A stretch of DNA of 64,000 nt from Gorsachius magnificus (Eukaryota > Chordata > Aves > Pelecaniformes > Ardeidae): the NCBI GenBank assembly GCA_034008185.1, contig CM067081.1, positions 187,013,510-187,077,509 on the forward strand. Reading direction: 5' to 3'. The position numbers were made by a program, and so were the translations under genes. A model generated the notes under the pieces. That model was not told where the DNA came from. It saw only the letters and a list, made by a program, of their open reading frames with translations, and searched no databases. This document shows positions 27,901 through 39,667 of the stretch, one piece after another; positions within the stretch are counted from its first letter, which is position 1; each line of letters starts with the position of its first letter.

Positions 27901-30900
27901 CATTTGGTATCTATATCAACCTGACTACTGTGAAAATAGATTAACTAGATGAACTGGGAATGATCCTGAAGTGACAAACTAGGGCTTTTAAGGAACAAGC
28001 CTTCTCAGAAGTTTAATCTAGAATTCATTACTTCTCTCTAGATAGTAATTCTCATGTGTGTCTACAGAGATAATTTTCAGGTTCTCTTTGCCCACACAAC
28101 AAGAGCAGAGGACTAAAAGTGTATCAGTGATTTGATCAGTATGTAAACTGGTCAGGTTATGGGAATATAAAGCTGGTTTGCTTCAAGTGAATTCTTTCAC
28201 AGAAAACTGGGCTGCATTAGAGCAAACATAAATGAGTGAGGAACTTCTATATCCTTGAAGTTTGTTTATCTTTTCTGCTACAATTGGTTCCAAAGTAAAA
28301 ATTAGTCTACTTTTGCATTCCCATGTATTACTTATGATCGCAGGAGGATACACTGCTTTTACGTCAGAAGAGTGTTGCTTCCAGCAGTGTCTCAAACATA
28401 AGGACCACCCTACATTCAAAGTTCCACAGATAATACCGGTAGTCTCAAGTGTTCAGTTTACATTCATCTGTTACGGTGAACAGCTTTCTTTTATTATGAC
28501 AAGTTCTCATCTTGTTTCAACAAGGCATATGTATGAAAAGGGAACACGAATACCGTAACTTCATGATCTCTTCAAAGAGATGTTCCTTCAGCCCAAAGAC
28601 TAGAAGCAAAACTGTTAGATGTAAATTTAAGTAACAAAAAAGAGAGGCATTCCTGTACTTACAGTGAAACCTTAACGGTATGAGGTTTTCTTCCTTTGGC
28701 ACCGTCACTGATAGACATTTCTAAAGATAGAACCTTTCTAAAGATCAAGTTAATCAGAACAGAGAGATTTTGTGGATGCCTTTAACCCTAATCCATCAAT
28801 TTGACAGCATTTAGCATGTATGTCTGTCAATTACATTTATTCTACAGAAGTCAGAATACAGTGTTCAGAGGGAAAAAAAGCACTATAAAGAGCAACTTAA
28901 CAACTAAAGTGTATAGGAAGCCTTGGCTCACGTGAAAAATTTTTTTAATGTTATTATGTTTACATTTATGTTACGTAAATTTTGTGATAGATCCTTCTGT
29001 GTTATCTAAAAATTTTAAAGGTTAACTTTCTAAAGAACAATTATACTTACCTGCCTGAATTGTAAGACTAGATTTCTAATACTGACCAATGCTTTCACAT
29101 GTAAATATACCAAAAGACAAACTAACAACTTCTCTTTTGCAGAAGTCTGCAAATATCAGAGTTTATGTTAAAATGTAAGGTAAAATATTACATTTACAGT
29201 CAATGACAGCTCACCATGTGTGAGCATCTCAGTTTAAAAGGGAAAGACAGAAAGTTTACTTTCTTTGGCTTCCAATGAACACATTTTAGTCTGTTGTTCT
29301 ACTTAAACAATACTGTTTCACTTTTACAGGATACAAAAAAACCTTATGTCCATAGGCTTTGAAACTGGGTTTGCTGTTCTGCAGTTGGGAGAGTTCTACA
29401 GTACTCCCAAATAATGAAAGTTCCATTTAAATTAAGTTTATTTCTGATTGGTAAATTTCTGTTGCAGGACTTCTATTACTAGTGTTCAAGTATTTTTAAA
29501 GATGGTTTTATGTATACGTTTAGTGCTATGGGCTTTTTTTCTACATTTTGGCTATGCAATTATTCAAATCAGAAGAAATAAAGGAAAAATCAGATCATAA
29601 TTTTACATTATCTTTACGGAGGGTTTTGTGAAAGCGTCCTTATTGCAAGTATGAGATAGAAAAATGTGCACGATTCTAATAGAGACAGCATACAACATTT
29701 GAAAAACCATTATCTAAAAAGTGCCTCTGTTTTATGAAAGGTTCCTTACCTAAATAAAATAGTTTCACTAAACTATTTGATTTAGCTATTGACTTGTGTT
29801 CCAGTTTCTGAGAAAAATGAGGGCTTTTTGTTTTCTGTGTTGTTTTCTGTTGTATTTGGATGCAAAAAAGTGACATAGTCTTGAAAATAATAGCAAATAA
29901 TTTTTGTACTCATACTTGAAAGACATGCTGATATTGTGAATATAATATTATTAAGATTCATTATGAAATTACCATGACAATTAAAGTTGGCTGTGAAAAA
30001 CCAGTTCAGGAGTAACTCTCTCATTTTAAAATAATATAATTAGTCCTTGTCATGCAGAGAAATGTAATTAATGTAAATTTAATTTGCATATTCCCTGCTT
30101 CATTTCTTTTTTTTCTTTAATTTTGTAATCACCACAAGTAATTTTTCAAAAAGGTGACCTTAATAAGTGATTAATATTTTTCTTAAACTCAACCTAACAA
30201 TTGTTAGGTTATTATTATTAGTGTCACTGTAAAGTAAAAATAAACAAAGACTCTGTTCTAAAAAGAGGTACTCAAAAAGCAGAGAACCTTAAGATAATGG
30301 CAAATAGTGCATTATTTCGTTTAGAGGTGTTGAGTTAACAATAACCACAATAAAATGTACATATGCAAATACAGCCACACAGTTCACATCTACTGAGAAT
30401 CTCCTTAAATGGTTCTTATTGACCAACAATTACTGTCATGCTGCTTTAGATATTTTTTCTAATCAGGCAGAAAATTCTAAGTCTGGGATTAATTATTTTT
30501 AATAGACATATGGGCTAATTTATCTTCCTTCTTCTGTATGAATTATTAACAGCCATATTTCTCAAACACAGTAATTATTCAAAGACTATTTTCTGCAGAC
30601 ACTGGTGAATAGCATGTTCACTAAATATTTATTGTGAGTGTATTTTAAAGATAAAATCACAATTCTATTTTAAATTCCACAGGTACAAATCCACAGAAAT
30701 AAATCTTCTTACATCAGTGAGTAGAAGACCAAAACAACTGAAGCAATTGGGACACACTAGGAATTCTCTGAAATAAAAAGAATTTCCAGGGCCAGAGGAG
30801 ACCAGAATTGAAAGTATAAATATTTAAGTTGCTGAATTCATTATTCATTTTATTTGAATATTCTGTGATTGCTATAGAAAATTATTCTCATTGGCACATC

Positions 30901-31273
30901 TTCCTTCCAACAACTCATTTGCTAGAATATTCACAAAAAGGCTAACATAAAGCAGTGAGTACAAGTGAAGGGATTCATTTAAAAGTGAATATTCACAGGA
31001 AATTATTTGCCCAGCTGGCAGAAATAACTGTGGTAGCTAGAAATAATTACTGGATATATGAACAACATAGTTTTAGCCAACACCCAAAAGCTTTTCTATG
31101 CAAAAGGGAATCATGGAATTTGGGATATTTTAAAAGAGCTTTTGATATATCTTCACTCACAGTTGAATGTGGAATGTGGCTCCATTGCTAAACTAAAAGC
31201 AAAATTCACTGTCTGGGTCCAATTCTGCTCTGAGATACCTGAACATTGAATTTATAGATGTAGTAGGTATCAT
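24981..31273. other. AT-rich non-coding DNA, nothing recognised
   Basis: No supported gene. The segment at about 27,400-27,950 is GC-richer and holds the longest open frame of the region (27,409-27,768, 119 codons). Its translation has no domain I recognise, so I do not call a gene. At about 30,045-30,130 there is a homeodomain/octamer-like AT-rich cluster (taattaatg, atttgcat), noted only as a possible conserved non-coding element. Confidence 0.5.
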
Positions 31274-31774
31274 TGTGGTTTAACCTGGCAGGCAGCTAAA
31301 CACCACAAAGCAGTTTGCTCACTCCCCCAGAGTGGGGTGGAGGAGAGAATTGGAAAAAAACCATAAAACTCTTGAGCTGAGATAAAGACAATTTAATAGG
31401 ACAGAAAATAAAGGGAAAATAATAATAATGATAAAAGAATTCTTGAAACAAGTGGTGCACAATGCAATTGCTCACCACCTGCTGACCAATGCCCAAACAG
31501 TTCCCAAGCAGCAGATCCCAAGTCAGCTTTCCCCCTCGTTTATTTACTGAGCATGGCCAGTTGGGGTCAGCTGTCCTGGCTGTGCCCCCTCCCAGCTTCT
31601 TGTGCCCCTGGCAGAGCAGGGGAAGCTGAAAGGTCCCTGACTGGTGTAAGCACTGTTCATCAAGAACTAAACCATCAGTGAGTTATCAACATTCTTTTCA
31701 TCCTAAATCCAAACCACAGCACTATGCCAGCTACTAGGAAGAAATTTAACTTTGTTCCAGCTGAAACCAGGACA
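31274..31774 (-). repeat. Solo LTR, minus orientation, same family as the provirus LTR
   Basis: The plus-strand left edge is 'tgtggtttaacctggcaggc' and the right edge is 'ttccagctgaaaccaggaca'. Both match the edges of the provirus LTRs (tgtcgtggtttaacccggct and cagccgaaaccaggaca). In between are 'gacaatttaatagg' (reverse-complement polyadenylation signal), 'gtggtgcacaatgcaattgc', and 'cagcttcttgtgcccctgg'. It is about 500 bp, shorter than the 632-bp provirus LTR. It lacks the CGAC-type repeat and the (AAT)8 run seen there. Flanking 5-mers (atcat and gtgat) are only partly alike, so no target duplication is claimed. Confidence 0.92.
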
Positions 31775-34627
31775 GTGATATTCACTTACTTCACCCTAAA
31801 CTTACTGAGCATAATTTTTATTGTTTTGAATAAGCACTGCCTCTGGACACACAGTTTCAGGTCTTCTGTGGAAAACTGTAAAAATCTATTTTACTTTCAA
31901 CTAATCAGCATGGTTAATGGTTAATAGCTGTAAACAATATAAACTTTTTAAGCAATTAATTTAAAATTTTTTACTGATTCTTTACTCTTCTAAAAGAATA
32001 GCTGTTAATATTTTCATGCTAAATGTCATTGAAAAATGATTCCTTCTGCAAAGGTCAGATATCTCAAGTACATGTTCAGGTACATATGTTCACTATGAAA
32101 CAGTTAACTAATCACAATTTGACATGAATATGAGAAGTTTTGGTGGGAAGGGAAGGGAAGGGAAGGGAAGGGAAGAAGGACAACAACAATGCTTCAAAAT
32201 TCCAGACTTCCTGTGAATTACTTTATGTACTTTGACTAACTTGATTTAGTTCATATTGTCTTGAACTCCTGACAGTTTAAGCCAAAGTGTCAAAATAATG
32301 ACAAATCCAGTTCTTGCACACTAATAGTCTAGTTCTGCAGCTTCATGTAAAGAGAATAAGTTTTTGCATACCTACCAGTCCTACTGCTTTTGGCTGTAGG
32401 CTATAGCTTTTAGGACTGAAGTGTGTCCTATTAGTTTTTCAAATATTCATTTCATTTTCTGAAGATTAATTTGGCAGTTGGAATACCAAAATCACATTAC
32501 TCAATCCCAGGTTTCCCTTCACCTTGACCTCTGTATGTGCCATCCACTTCTTGTTGTACATTTTGGTGCTTTTAAAGGGCCTTGCCCCTGCTGTGTGAAA
32601 AGCCAAACTGAAGTCAGAGAAACACCACCATCATGCTGTGCAAATACCATTTTACTTGGTAATCACTATCACTGCTTAGGCTCTGCCAGAACAGATTTGT
32701 CTTCAATAGCCCCAGACAATCATTTACTTTACACTACAGCTATCAAAAGTAGGTTGCCAGGATCCTTTCATATTTTAGGATGGGTTCTCTGAGTTCCCAG
32801 GCAAGCCAGGAGTCTCCTCAGGCACATATTTACACCAGAAGTTACAAAAAGAACAGTAATAGCAATACAGTGCATAATACTCCAAACTATTCCACTCATA
32901 CAGGATATATTGATTTATTGCCAAACTAAAAAAGACATACTAACAAAGCTATATCCATTAGAGATGGAATTCGTAGGTTCTTGTCCATCACTTCACTGGC
33001 CAGCTTGCCTGCTGCAAGGCCAGCAGGTTTCTGTAGCTTACAAAAGAGTCTGCTTCACACTTTACCTGCCCTCCACCTCTATTTCATGTATCCATACCAT
33101 GCTACCATTTATGTGAAATTGACTGTGCTTAAATGTTCTGTCATACAATAACCTGAATAAACCTAGTACCTGTTTACTTTTTAACTTATTATCCAAGAAA
33201 GATTACATCTGTCATGTCTTTGCCTCATTTTTCATATCAGTTTTGCCTTTGCCTTACACTGTTTCAAACCAATTGGTGTGCAGTATTGCATCCATGGTGA
33301 TCAAGCATCTGAGCTTGATCTGAGCAATACATCTCTTTGTATTGCTACTGCAGAGTAAGAAAGAAAGAGAGAAAGTGCAATACATGTCGTAGTCATTCAA
33401 GTCAAATACATAAATAAATAACATTTCAGCCATATTTTGACCCAAATAAATTACTGTTTCCTTACAGTTGTAGAAAGTAGGTTTATAGGTACATGTCAGA
33501 TCTCATACTCAGTTTCAAATGTTAGCAGATAAAAGTTTGAAACTGAGGATTCTTGACTGAAAATTCAGGGATTCCTTCATCACTGGTTACAGTGATCCTT
33601 CTGTTTCTCCCTTGGCACAAGGTCTGTTGATGTAGATACAGGTAAACTATTTTGTATCCTACGTATTATGTATGCAGAGATTTGTCACTCCTGATGGTTT
33701 ATTTAATGGAAATTTTAGTGGATTCAGTATTAAAAAAAATATTTCCAAGAAACTCAGACATGATGTAGAAGATCATTGTATACAAAGCTAGAGGGAGCTG
33801 AGTCTACAAAATGTATTTTAAGATATAATTTATCACTTCCCTTGTTCTTCATTTTATATTATATCTGCTATGCTACAACTATATTACCATTCCAGACTGT
33901 GGCCATGTTCCTGCATTCTTAATGGTATATCAACATTTGTTTGTATTTTCAGGCAGGTATTTTTGGGTGATTAATTTGGGTGTCAAAAACCAAACTGCTG
34001 TCTTCTAGATAGTGTTCTGATCAGATTAACTGTGTCATTACCCACAGGTATGAGGTATTTCAATTCTAGCTCATTGCTTGGTCTAGTTAATTAAGTTGTC
34101 ACTCCTTTAAGCAATTTATTACAATATAGTATGCAATTGTTTTATTATACATGAAAGCCTGTAACAGGCAGGTTCCCATCAGTGGTTTGCAACTTGATTA
34201 TGTGCATGACTATCAAAAAATAAAATAAAATGAATGTCACTAGAAAAAGAATAGAAAGAAAAAATTAGAAAACAATGATTTATAGCATATCTAGTTATTT
34301 TTTTGACGTTTTCCCAGAATTGCAATGTCTTAAGCTAATCCACCTTACAGAGATTTGTTAATTCACCTCTGAACAGGTGATTCTACATGATAATTGTGAA
34401 CTTAATAAGATAATAAGTATTGATTAAATAAACAATGAATAATAGAATATTCAAACCCACATCTATTTTATTGAGTGAGACATCTTTCCTTCAGCTAAAG
34501 ATTTATGAGAGAAGAAAGAGACAAAAAGAAAAGAAGGTTTTCATGATGGAAACCATTGTCTAAACATGCTGAAATCAAGAATTTAAGATTGTTTTTTCAG
34601 CAAGAATGTGGGAAAAGAAAACTTTAG
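31775..34627. other. AT-rich non-coding DNA, nothing recognised apart from a microsatellite
   Basis: No gene or interspersed repeat recognised, apart from the (GGGAA)n array listed separately. The 104-codon frame at 32,478-32,792 has several Cys/His residues but no ordered motif, and I do not call it. Confidence 0.5.
32145..32174. repeat. (GGGAA)6 microsatellite
   Basis: Six perfect tandem copies of GGGAA, followed by an imperfect purine tail (gaagga). Confidence 0.97.
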
Positions 34628-34700
34628 ATCCTATCACTGGTCCAAATGCACATTTAATTGCATTGCATCCTATCCTGGTCCAAATGTGCATTCAGTTGCC
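34628..34700. repeat. Two-copy imperfect tandem duplication, about 37 bp unit
   Basis: The phrase 'atcctatc..tggtccaaatg' with a following cat/gcatt-ca/ttgc tail occurs twice in direct succession, at 34,628-34,666 and 34,667-34,700, with a few mismatches and a small indel. It lies directly against the left end of a CR1 fragment. Confidence 0.8.
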
Positions 34701-34785
34701 ACCTGGACACTCACAATGATATGGGGCCAGATGGGATACACCCAAGAGTACTGAGGGAGCTGGTGGAGAAGCTTCCCAAGGCATA
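34699..34785 (+). mobile_element. CR1 LINE internal fragment
   Basis: This short piece encodes the RT-proximal block 'GPDGIHPRVLRELVE'-like (from 'ggggccagatgggatacac'). The same block occurs again 380 bp downstream inside the next element (near 35,090-35,150). The piece is therefore out of order and represents a separate, earlier CR1 remnant or a rearranged end of the neighbour. Confidence 0.75.
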
Positions 34786-34878
34786 CTTAACCTGGCCACT
34801 GTTGTAAGGGACAATAAGAAAAGTTTTTATAAATATGTTAACAGTAAAAAGAGAGCCAGGGAGAACCTCAATCCTCTA

Positions 34879-35181
34879 GTGGATGCAAGGGGGAACAATG
34901 CCACTAAAGACAAGGAAAAGGCTGGGATACTCAACACCTTCTTTGCCTCGGTCTTTAATGGCCCGGCGAGTTATTCCCAGGGTAGCCAGCCTCCCGAGCT
35001 GGAAGATGGGGACAGTGAGTGGAATAAACCTCCTATAATCCAGGAGGAAGCAGTCTTTGACCTGCTATGCCACCTGGACATCCACAAGTCTATGGGACTG
35101 GATGGGATCCACCCAAGAATGCTGAAGGAGCTGGCAGAGGAGCTTGCCAAGACACTCTCTATCATCAGCAGTCCTGGATAA
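34879..35181 (+). pseudogene. CR1 ORF2 fragment: linker and start of RT
   Basis: This 100-codon open stretch lies inside the CR1 copy. It reads through the pre-RT motif FFASVF and the RT entry block LDIHKSMGLDGIHPRMLKEL (about residues 68-87) and then terminates. Compared with the other CR1 copies in this window, the frame is lost near 35,165, after KTLSII. The following GEVPDDWRLANVTPIFKKG block lies in another frame (35,067-35,249) and ends in a stop. The initial ATG is an internal methionine, not a true start. It is non-functional. Confidence 0.88.
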
Positions 35182-35300
35182 CAGGGGAGGTCCCAGATGA
35201 CTGGAGGTTAGCAAATGTGACGCCTATCTTCAAGAAGGGCCGGAAGTAGGATCCGGGGAAATGCAGACCTGTCAGCCTGACCTCAGTACCGGGGAAGATT

Positions 35301-36536
35301 ATGGAGAAGTTCATCTTAAGTGTGCTCACCAGACACATGGAGGACAATCAGGGGATCAGGCCCAGCCAACATGGGTTCATGAAAGGCAGGTCCTGCCTCA
35401 CCAACCTGATTTCCTTCTACAACCAGGTGACCCGCCTGGTAGATGAGGGAAAGGCTGTGGATGTTGTATACCTGGACTTCAGCAAAGCCTTCGACACCGT
35501 CTCCCATAGCATTCTCCTGGAAAAGCTGGCGGTTCATGGCCTAGTCAGGTGTACTCTTCGCTGGGTTAAAAACTGGCTGGATGGCCGAGCCCAGAGAGTC
35601 ATGGTGAATGGAGCTAAATCCAGTTGGAGGCCGGTCACAAGCGGTGTCCCCCAGGGCTCAGTTCTAGGGCCAGTCTTGTTTAATATCTTTATCAATGACC
35701 TGGATGAGGGGATTGAGTGTGCCCTCAGTAAATTTGCAGATGACACCAAACTGGGTGGGAGTGTTGATCTGCTTGAGGGGAGGAGGGCTCTGCAGAGGGA
35801 CCTGGACAGGCTGGATCAATGGGCTGAGGCCAACTGTATGAGGTTCAACAAGGCCAAGTGCTGGGTCCTGCACTTTGGTCACAACAACCCCATGCAGCAC
35901 TACAGGCTTGGGGAGGAGTGGCTGGAAAGCTGTCCAGTGGAAAAGGACCTGGGGGTACTGGTTGACAGCCGGCTGAATATGAGCCAGCAGTGTGCCCAGG
36001 TGGCCAAGAAGGCCAACGGCATCCTGGCTTGTATCAGGAATAGTGTGACCAGCATGAGCAGGGAAGTGATCATGCCCCTGTACTCGGTGCTGGTGAGGCC
36101 GCACCTTGAACACTGTGTTCCGTTTTGGGCCCCTCACTACAAGAAAGATGTTGCATTGCTGGAACATGTCCAGAGGAGAGCCACAAAGCTGGTGAGGGGT
36201 CTAGAGCCCAAGTTTTACGAGGAGTGGCTGAGGGAACTGGGGTTGTTTAGCCTGGAGAAGAGGAGGCTGAGGGGAGACCTGATCGCCCTCTACAACTGCC
36301 TGAAAGGAGGCTGTAGCAAGGTGGGTATTGGTCTCTTCTCCCTCGTAACAGACGATAGGACGAGGGGGAATGGTTTAAAGCTGCGCCAGGGCAGGTTTAG
36401 GCTAGACATTGGGAAAAACTTCTTCACCAAAAGAGTTGTCAGGCTCTGGAATGGGATGCCCAGGGAGGTGGTCCAGTCCTCATCCCTGGAGGTATTTAAA
36501 AGAAGGATAGATGAGGTGCTTAGGGACATGGTTTAG
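35301..36536 (+). pseudogene. CR1 ORF2 reverse-transcriptase domain (C-terminal 411 codons)
   Basis: This is the RT palm through to the C-terminus of CR1 ORF2, the enzyme that copies LINE RNA at a nicked chromosomal target. Visible motifs are [13 protein letters not shown] (motif A, catalytic Asp, about residue 58), [21 protein letters not shown] (motif B, about 113-133) and KFADDTKL (motif C FADD, about 143). After these come the CR1-specific blocks [12 protein letters not shown] and [15 protein letters not shown], and a C-terminus shared with the copies at 12.7 kb and 56.3 kb. The frame is intact to its natural end. The endonuclease and ORF1 are missing and the upstream part is frameshifted, so it is a dead partial ORF. 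The ATG used is internal. Confidence 0.95.
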
Positions 36537-36626
36537 TGGTGGGATGGCATGGTTTGGTTAAAGGTTGGACTCGATGATCTTAAAGGTCTTTTCCAACCAA
36601 AGGGATTCTATGATTCTATGATCTAG

Positions 36627-36816
36627 ACAGTCTGGATCAATGGGCCGAGGTCAACTGCATGAGGTTTAACAAGGCCAAGTACCGGGTCCTGCATTACACT
36701 ACACATGTAGATGTGGCACTTTGGACATGGTTTAGTAGGCATGGTGGTGTTGGGTTGACAATTGGACTTAATGATCTTAAAGGTCTTTTCCAACCTAAAC
36801 AATTCTATGATTCTAT
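36627..36816 (+). mobile_element. CR1 LINE fragment with internal deletion
   Basis: The first 70 bp match the ORF2 block encoding [21 protein letters not shown] sequence ('ctggatcaatgggccgagg'). The sequence then jumps to the CR1 3' end ('gacatggtttagtaggcatgg', 'ggtcttttccaacctaaac', 'attctatgattctat'). Most of the C-terminal coding region is deleted. It abuts the tail of the preceding CR1 in the same orientation. Confidence 0.88.
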
Positions 36817-37559
36817 CCTTTGAATGTCATATTCCTCAAATTCCTTGCCCAGTGGTATTTTAGTATAATCAGGATATTTTTCTAGGCGACTTTCTGGAAG
36901 ATCATTTTATAACTATCTATTTCAGAGGGGTTTTTTCCTTCAAAGCAGATGCATGTTATTATTGCTCCAGTCAAAATGTTAGCCACTTCAATATTAACCT
37001 CTTTACTTTCTAAAGTTATGTTAAAGTGTTTTTTTGGTTGGGTGGGTGAGTGGTTGTGTTCTTTTGTGCAAGACTGCAAGTCATTTTTTATTCCAAGAAA
37101 CATTAAAAAATGTTCTATTGTGTCTAGGAATTCACAGTTTAATGGCTTACATCAGATTCTATCACAAAGGCATATTTTTGTATGTTAGGCTGTTTCCTCA
37201 GTTTTCTGGCATTATCATCCACATAAAGAGTGGCATTCATTTATATCACTTCAGAGGTTGATTCCTACCCTACATAGTGGTCTCCAACACCTGCACAGTT
37301 TTTCAATAAGAGAGAACATCAAGGATGAAGTACTTTAAACATATACCACTTCAGTGACCTAAGTACTCCACTGCATCTACTGGGAACAGATACCTATGTT
37401 TTTAATAAATATGAACAAAAATATAAATCTGTGTACATATGCCACTGTGTATATATGATATAGATAAACACACACAATATTTGTCATAGCACCCACCTAG
37501 AACTCTGCCCTTTGGATGACCACCAGAGTCTAAAAAGTCTTTTAAATCAGTAAGGAGTC
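36817..37559. other. AT-rich non-coding spacer, nothing recognised
   Basis: No gene or repeat family is supported. There are short frames of under 80 codons only, and a small TA/CA-rich patch near 37,430-37,475. Confidence 0.5.
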
Positions 37560-39240
37560 ATACAAAAGTGGAGAGAAGTTGTGAAGGCATTAGAAAATGG
37601 TGCAGTCTGAAAACAAAAAGTCAAAAGAGGCCAGGAATGAAAACAAGTTAAAACTACCATGAGACCAAACAAAGCAACAAAGTGAGTTCCAAATTCACAT
37701 TATAACTAAGAGGGAGACTAAGACAACTTAGTGCTATTATTTCTTTGAGGGAAAAGTAAACATAATGGATGTTGCAGGGAAAGCTGAAGTAGACAATGCT
37801 GTCTCACTTCACTCTTCCTGAAAAGAAAAGAAAACAAAAAAAAAATAAAAAAAAAATTAAGTGTGACCAGTCTCCAAGGAAAATTAATTTAACATGGAGA
37901 CAGGCATAAGCAGAATGTGTAAAAATGTTGGTTTAAAAGTGTACATAGACCAGATGCATTCAAATCCACAGGCTCAGATAAAATTCTCCCCAAAGTACTT
38001 AAGGAACTAGCTAATACAATCTTGTAGTCATTAGTCATTCCTTGACAAACTGTTGAGCATGTAGAAAGTCCCAGGGTATTGAAGAAGGCCAAACATAGCA
38101 TTTATTCATAAAAGGAGGGTGAAAGATGAACCAGGAAGTTATAGATATCAGTATGATTTCTGTACATGGAAAGAGTCCGAATTTTTTTTATACCAAACTT
38201 TTTGTAAGCTCCTAAGAGATAATAAGGTCTGAAACAAACAGACAACATAGTTATGTCAGTAACTATATAATTTCCTTCTTTATCAGAATGGCTGCTCTGG
38301 TGGACAATGGGAAATAGTACATGATTTACTGTACTTTTTACATATTGGTCATATAGAATATTCTCATAAGAAAATGAAGAAAATACAGTTCAAAAGCAAA
38401 GAAACTATTTCTGAAAAAAAGCAGAGGTTTCTCTCAATTCTTCACTAAAACCAGGTTAATCCAAAAGGAATCTTATCTGGGGGTGTTTCAGCATGGTTTT
38501 ATTCCATACTTACACTAACTTAGATAAGGGAATAAAGAGTACGTGTATGAAAATTGTGAATCACCCCAAAATAGAAGAAATTGAAAATACCCTTGGGGTG
38601 AAGATCAGACTTCAGGTTGATCCTTGCAAATTGGAGCTAAGAAAAAATCATCAGGAGGCACTTCAGTCAAGAAAAGTGCCAAGTACCACTTGCAGGAAGA
38701 AAAAAATTGAAGTCATCAATGCAGCATAAAGACAAATTGGCTATAGGCAGTCATATGGTGGGCAAGGTTCTCTAGGACAAAGCTAATTGGAGTCAGGGCT
38801 ATCACACAGTTTCAGAATGATTCTCTGGGATGTATTCTTTATAAAACTCAGGAAATTATTCCCCTCAGTACTGGGAAAGCTTAATCTGTAGTGATATATC
38901 CACTTTTGGGAATGACAGTGATGCAGACAGACAAAGACAGCATAAAGCAAAAAAAAAAATATTTAGAAGATATGATCTAAGATTTGTTTTGTACAGATTT
39001 TTAAATTCTAAAATAGGAGACTGTGTAGAGAACTGGATAATTACCTTTTGTTATATGTCATAAACATGATTACGATCAAGGGTTTTCTATGTCTACTTGG
39101 GCAAGGACAGAAGGATAATCTCTTTGATTAACAGTAAAAAGATATTGCTGGATGTCACAAAAAACTTTCTAATACTGCGATGAGTACTGAAATTGTCAAA
39201 CTAGGGGAAATTTTGGAGATATTTAGCAGATGTTTCAGGG
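37560..39240 (+). mobile_element. Ancient CR1-like LINE, heavily decayed
   Basis: Plus-strand remnants appear in ORF2 order. A pre-RT segment contains 'atggatgttgcagggaaagc' (37,765-37,784). At 37,950-38,010 a block reads FKSTGSDKILPKVLKELAN, the RT entry motif. At 38,120-38,150 there is a GSYRYQ-like remnant of the P-NYRPIS block. A further block with NLDKGIKS (about 38,510) corresponds to the FINDLD.GI segment, and ALQSRKVPST lies near 38,670. A decayed C-terminal part lies at 39,120-39,240, where 'gatattgctggatgtcac' fits the RFRLDIR-type block. The 78-codon frame 38,493-38,729 is a surviving piece of it. Stops and indels are numerous, so this is far older than its neighbours. Confidence 0.65.
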
Positions 39241-39667
39241 ATATAAGAACATAAGAATGGCTGAAACAGGTTACTCTACAGCTAAGCTATCCAGGACTTC
39301 AGGGGAGACAGCATGACCAGTTAGATGGTTTTCCTGGGGTGAGTGGGGCAATGTTTTCATACTGTCCTGGAGGGGTGGGGGAAAGTGAGTGTGTAGCAGT
39401 GGATATAAGTGTCTCCTCCAGAATACACACTGACCCTCCAGTAATTTTTGACACAGGGAATTGTAAACCAGGACATTTTGCTTGTGTTTAACAATCTTGG
39501 CTGGATTTTTCTTCTCTGGATTTTTCTCATGAACCCATTTAAAGTTTTTAGCTTGCACAACATCCACTGCACTCTTTTCACAGCTTTATTAACTATCTCC
39601 TAATTATTGTTTTAAGCCTTCTTCCTGGCATCTCCATTTTTAATGCCTATAGTTTCTTCTCCTGCAA
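39240..39667. repeat. Old interspersed repeat, probably CR1/L3-like, family not resolved
   Basis: It opens with 'tataagaacataagaatggc', a phrase I associate with an old dispersed reptile/bird repeat. Near its right part it carries 'cccatttaaagtttttagctt' and 'caacatccactgcactc', which belong to the same consensus as I recall it. That attribution is from memory and unsearched. It has no coding frame beyond 98 codons and no domain. Confidence 0.4.

Larger units (their letters stand above)
34786..36626 (+). mobile_element. CR1 LINE, 5'-truncated, about 1.84 kb
   Basis: Plus-strand CR1 copy. It starts in the linker between endonuclease and RT (reads NLATVVRDNKK.FYKYVNSKK), runs through the RT domain and ends with the CR1 3' UTR and tail (ggtcttttccaaccaaaggg, then attctatgattctatga). 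The copy is relatively young, since a 411-codon RT frame is still open. It has at least two lesions, near 35,165 and at the stop at about 35,247. It sits at the head of a 10-kb CR1 block. Confidence 0.95.

Noticed and set aside
31269..31779. Target-site duplication for the solo LTR (atcat / gtgat)
   Set aside because: Only three of five bases match, which is not distinguishable from chance.
32478..32792. 104-codon frame with many Cys and His as a zinc-finger candidate
   Set aside because: Cys/His spacing does not form any ordered finger pattern.
35664..36167. 167-codon minus-strand frame antisense to the CR1 RT
   Set aside because: Shadow of the real CR1 ORF2 frame on the plus strand.
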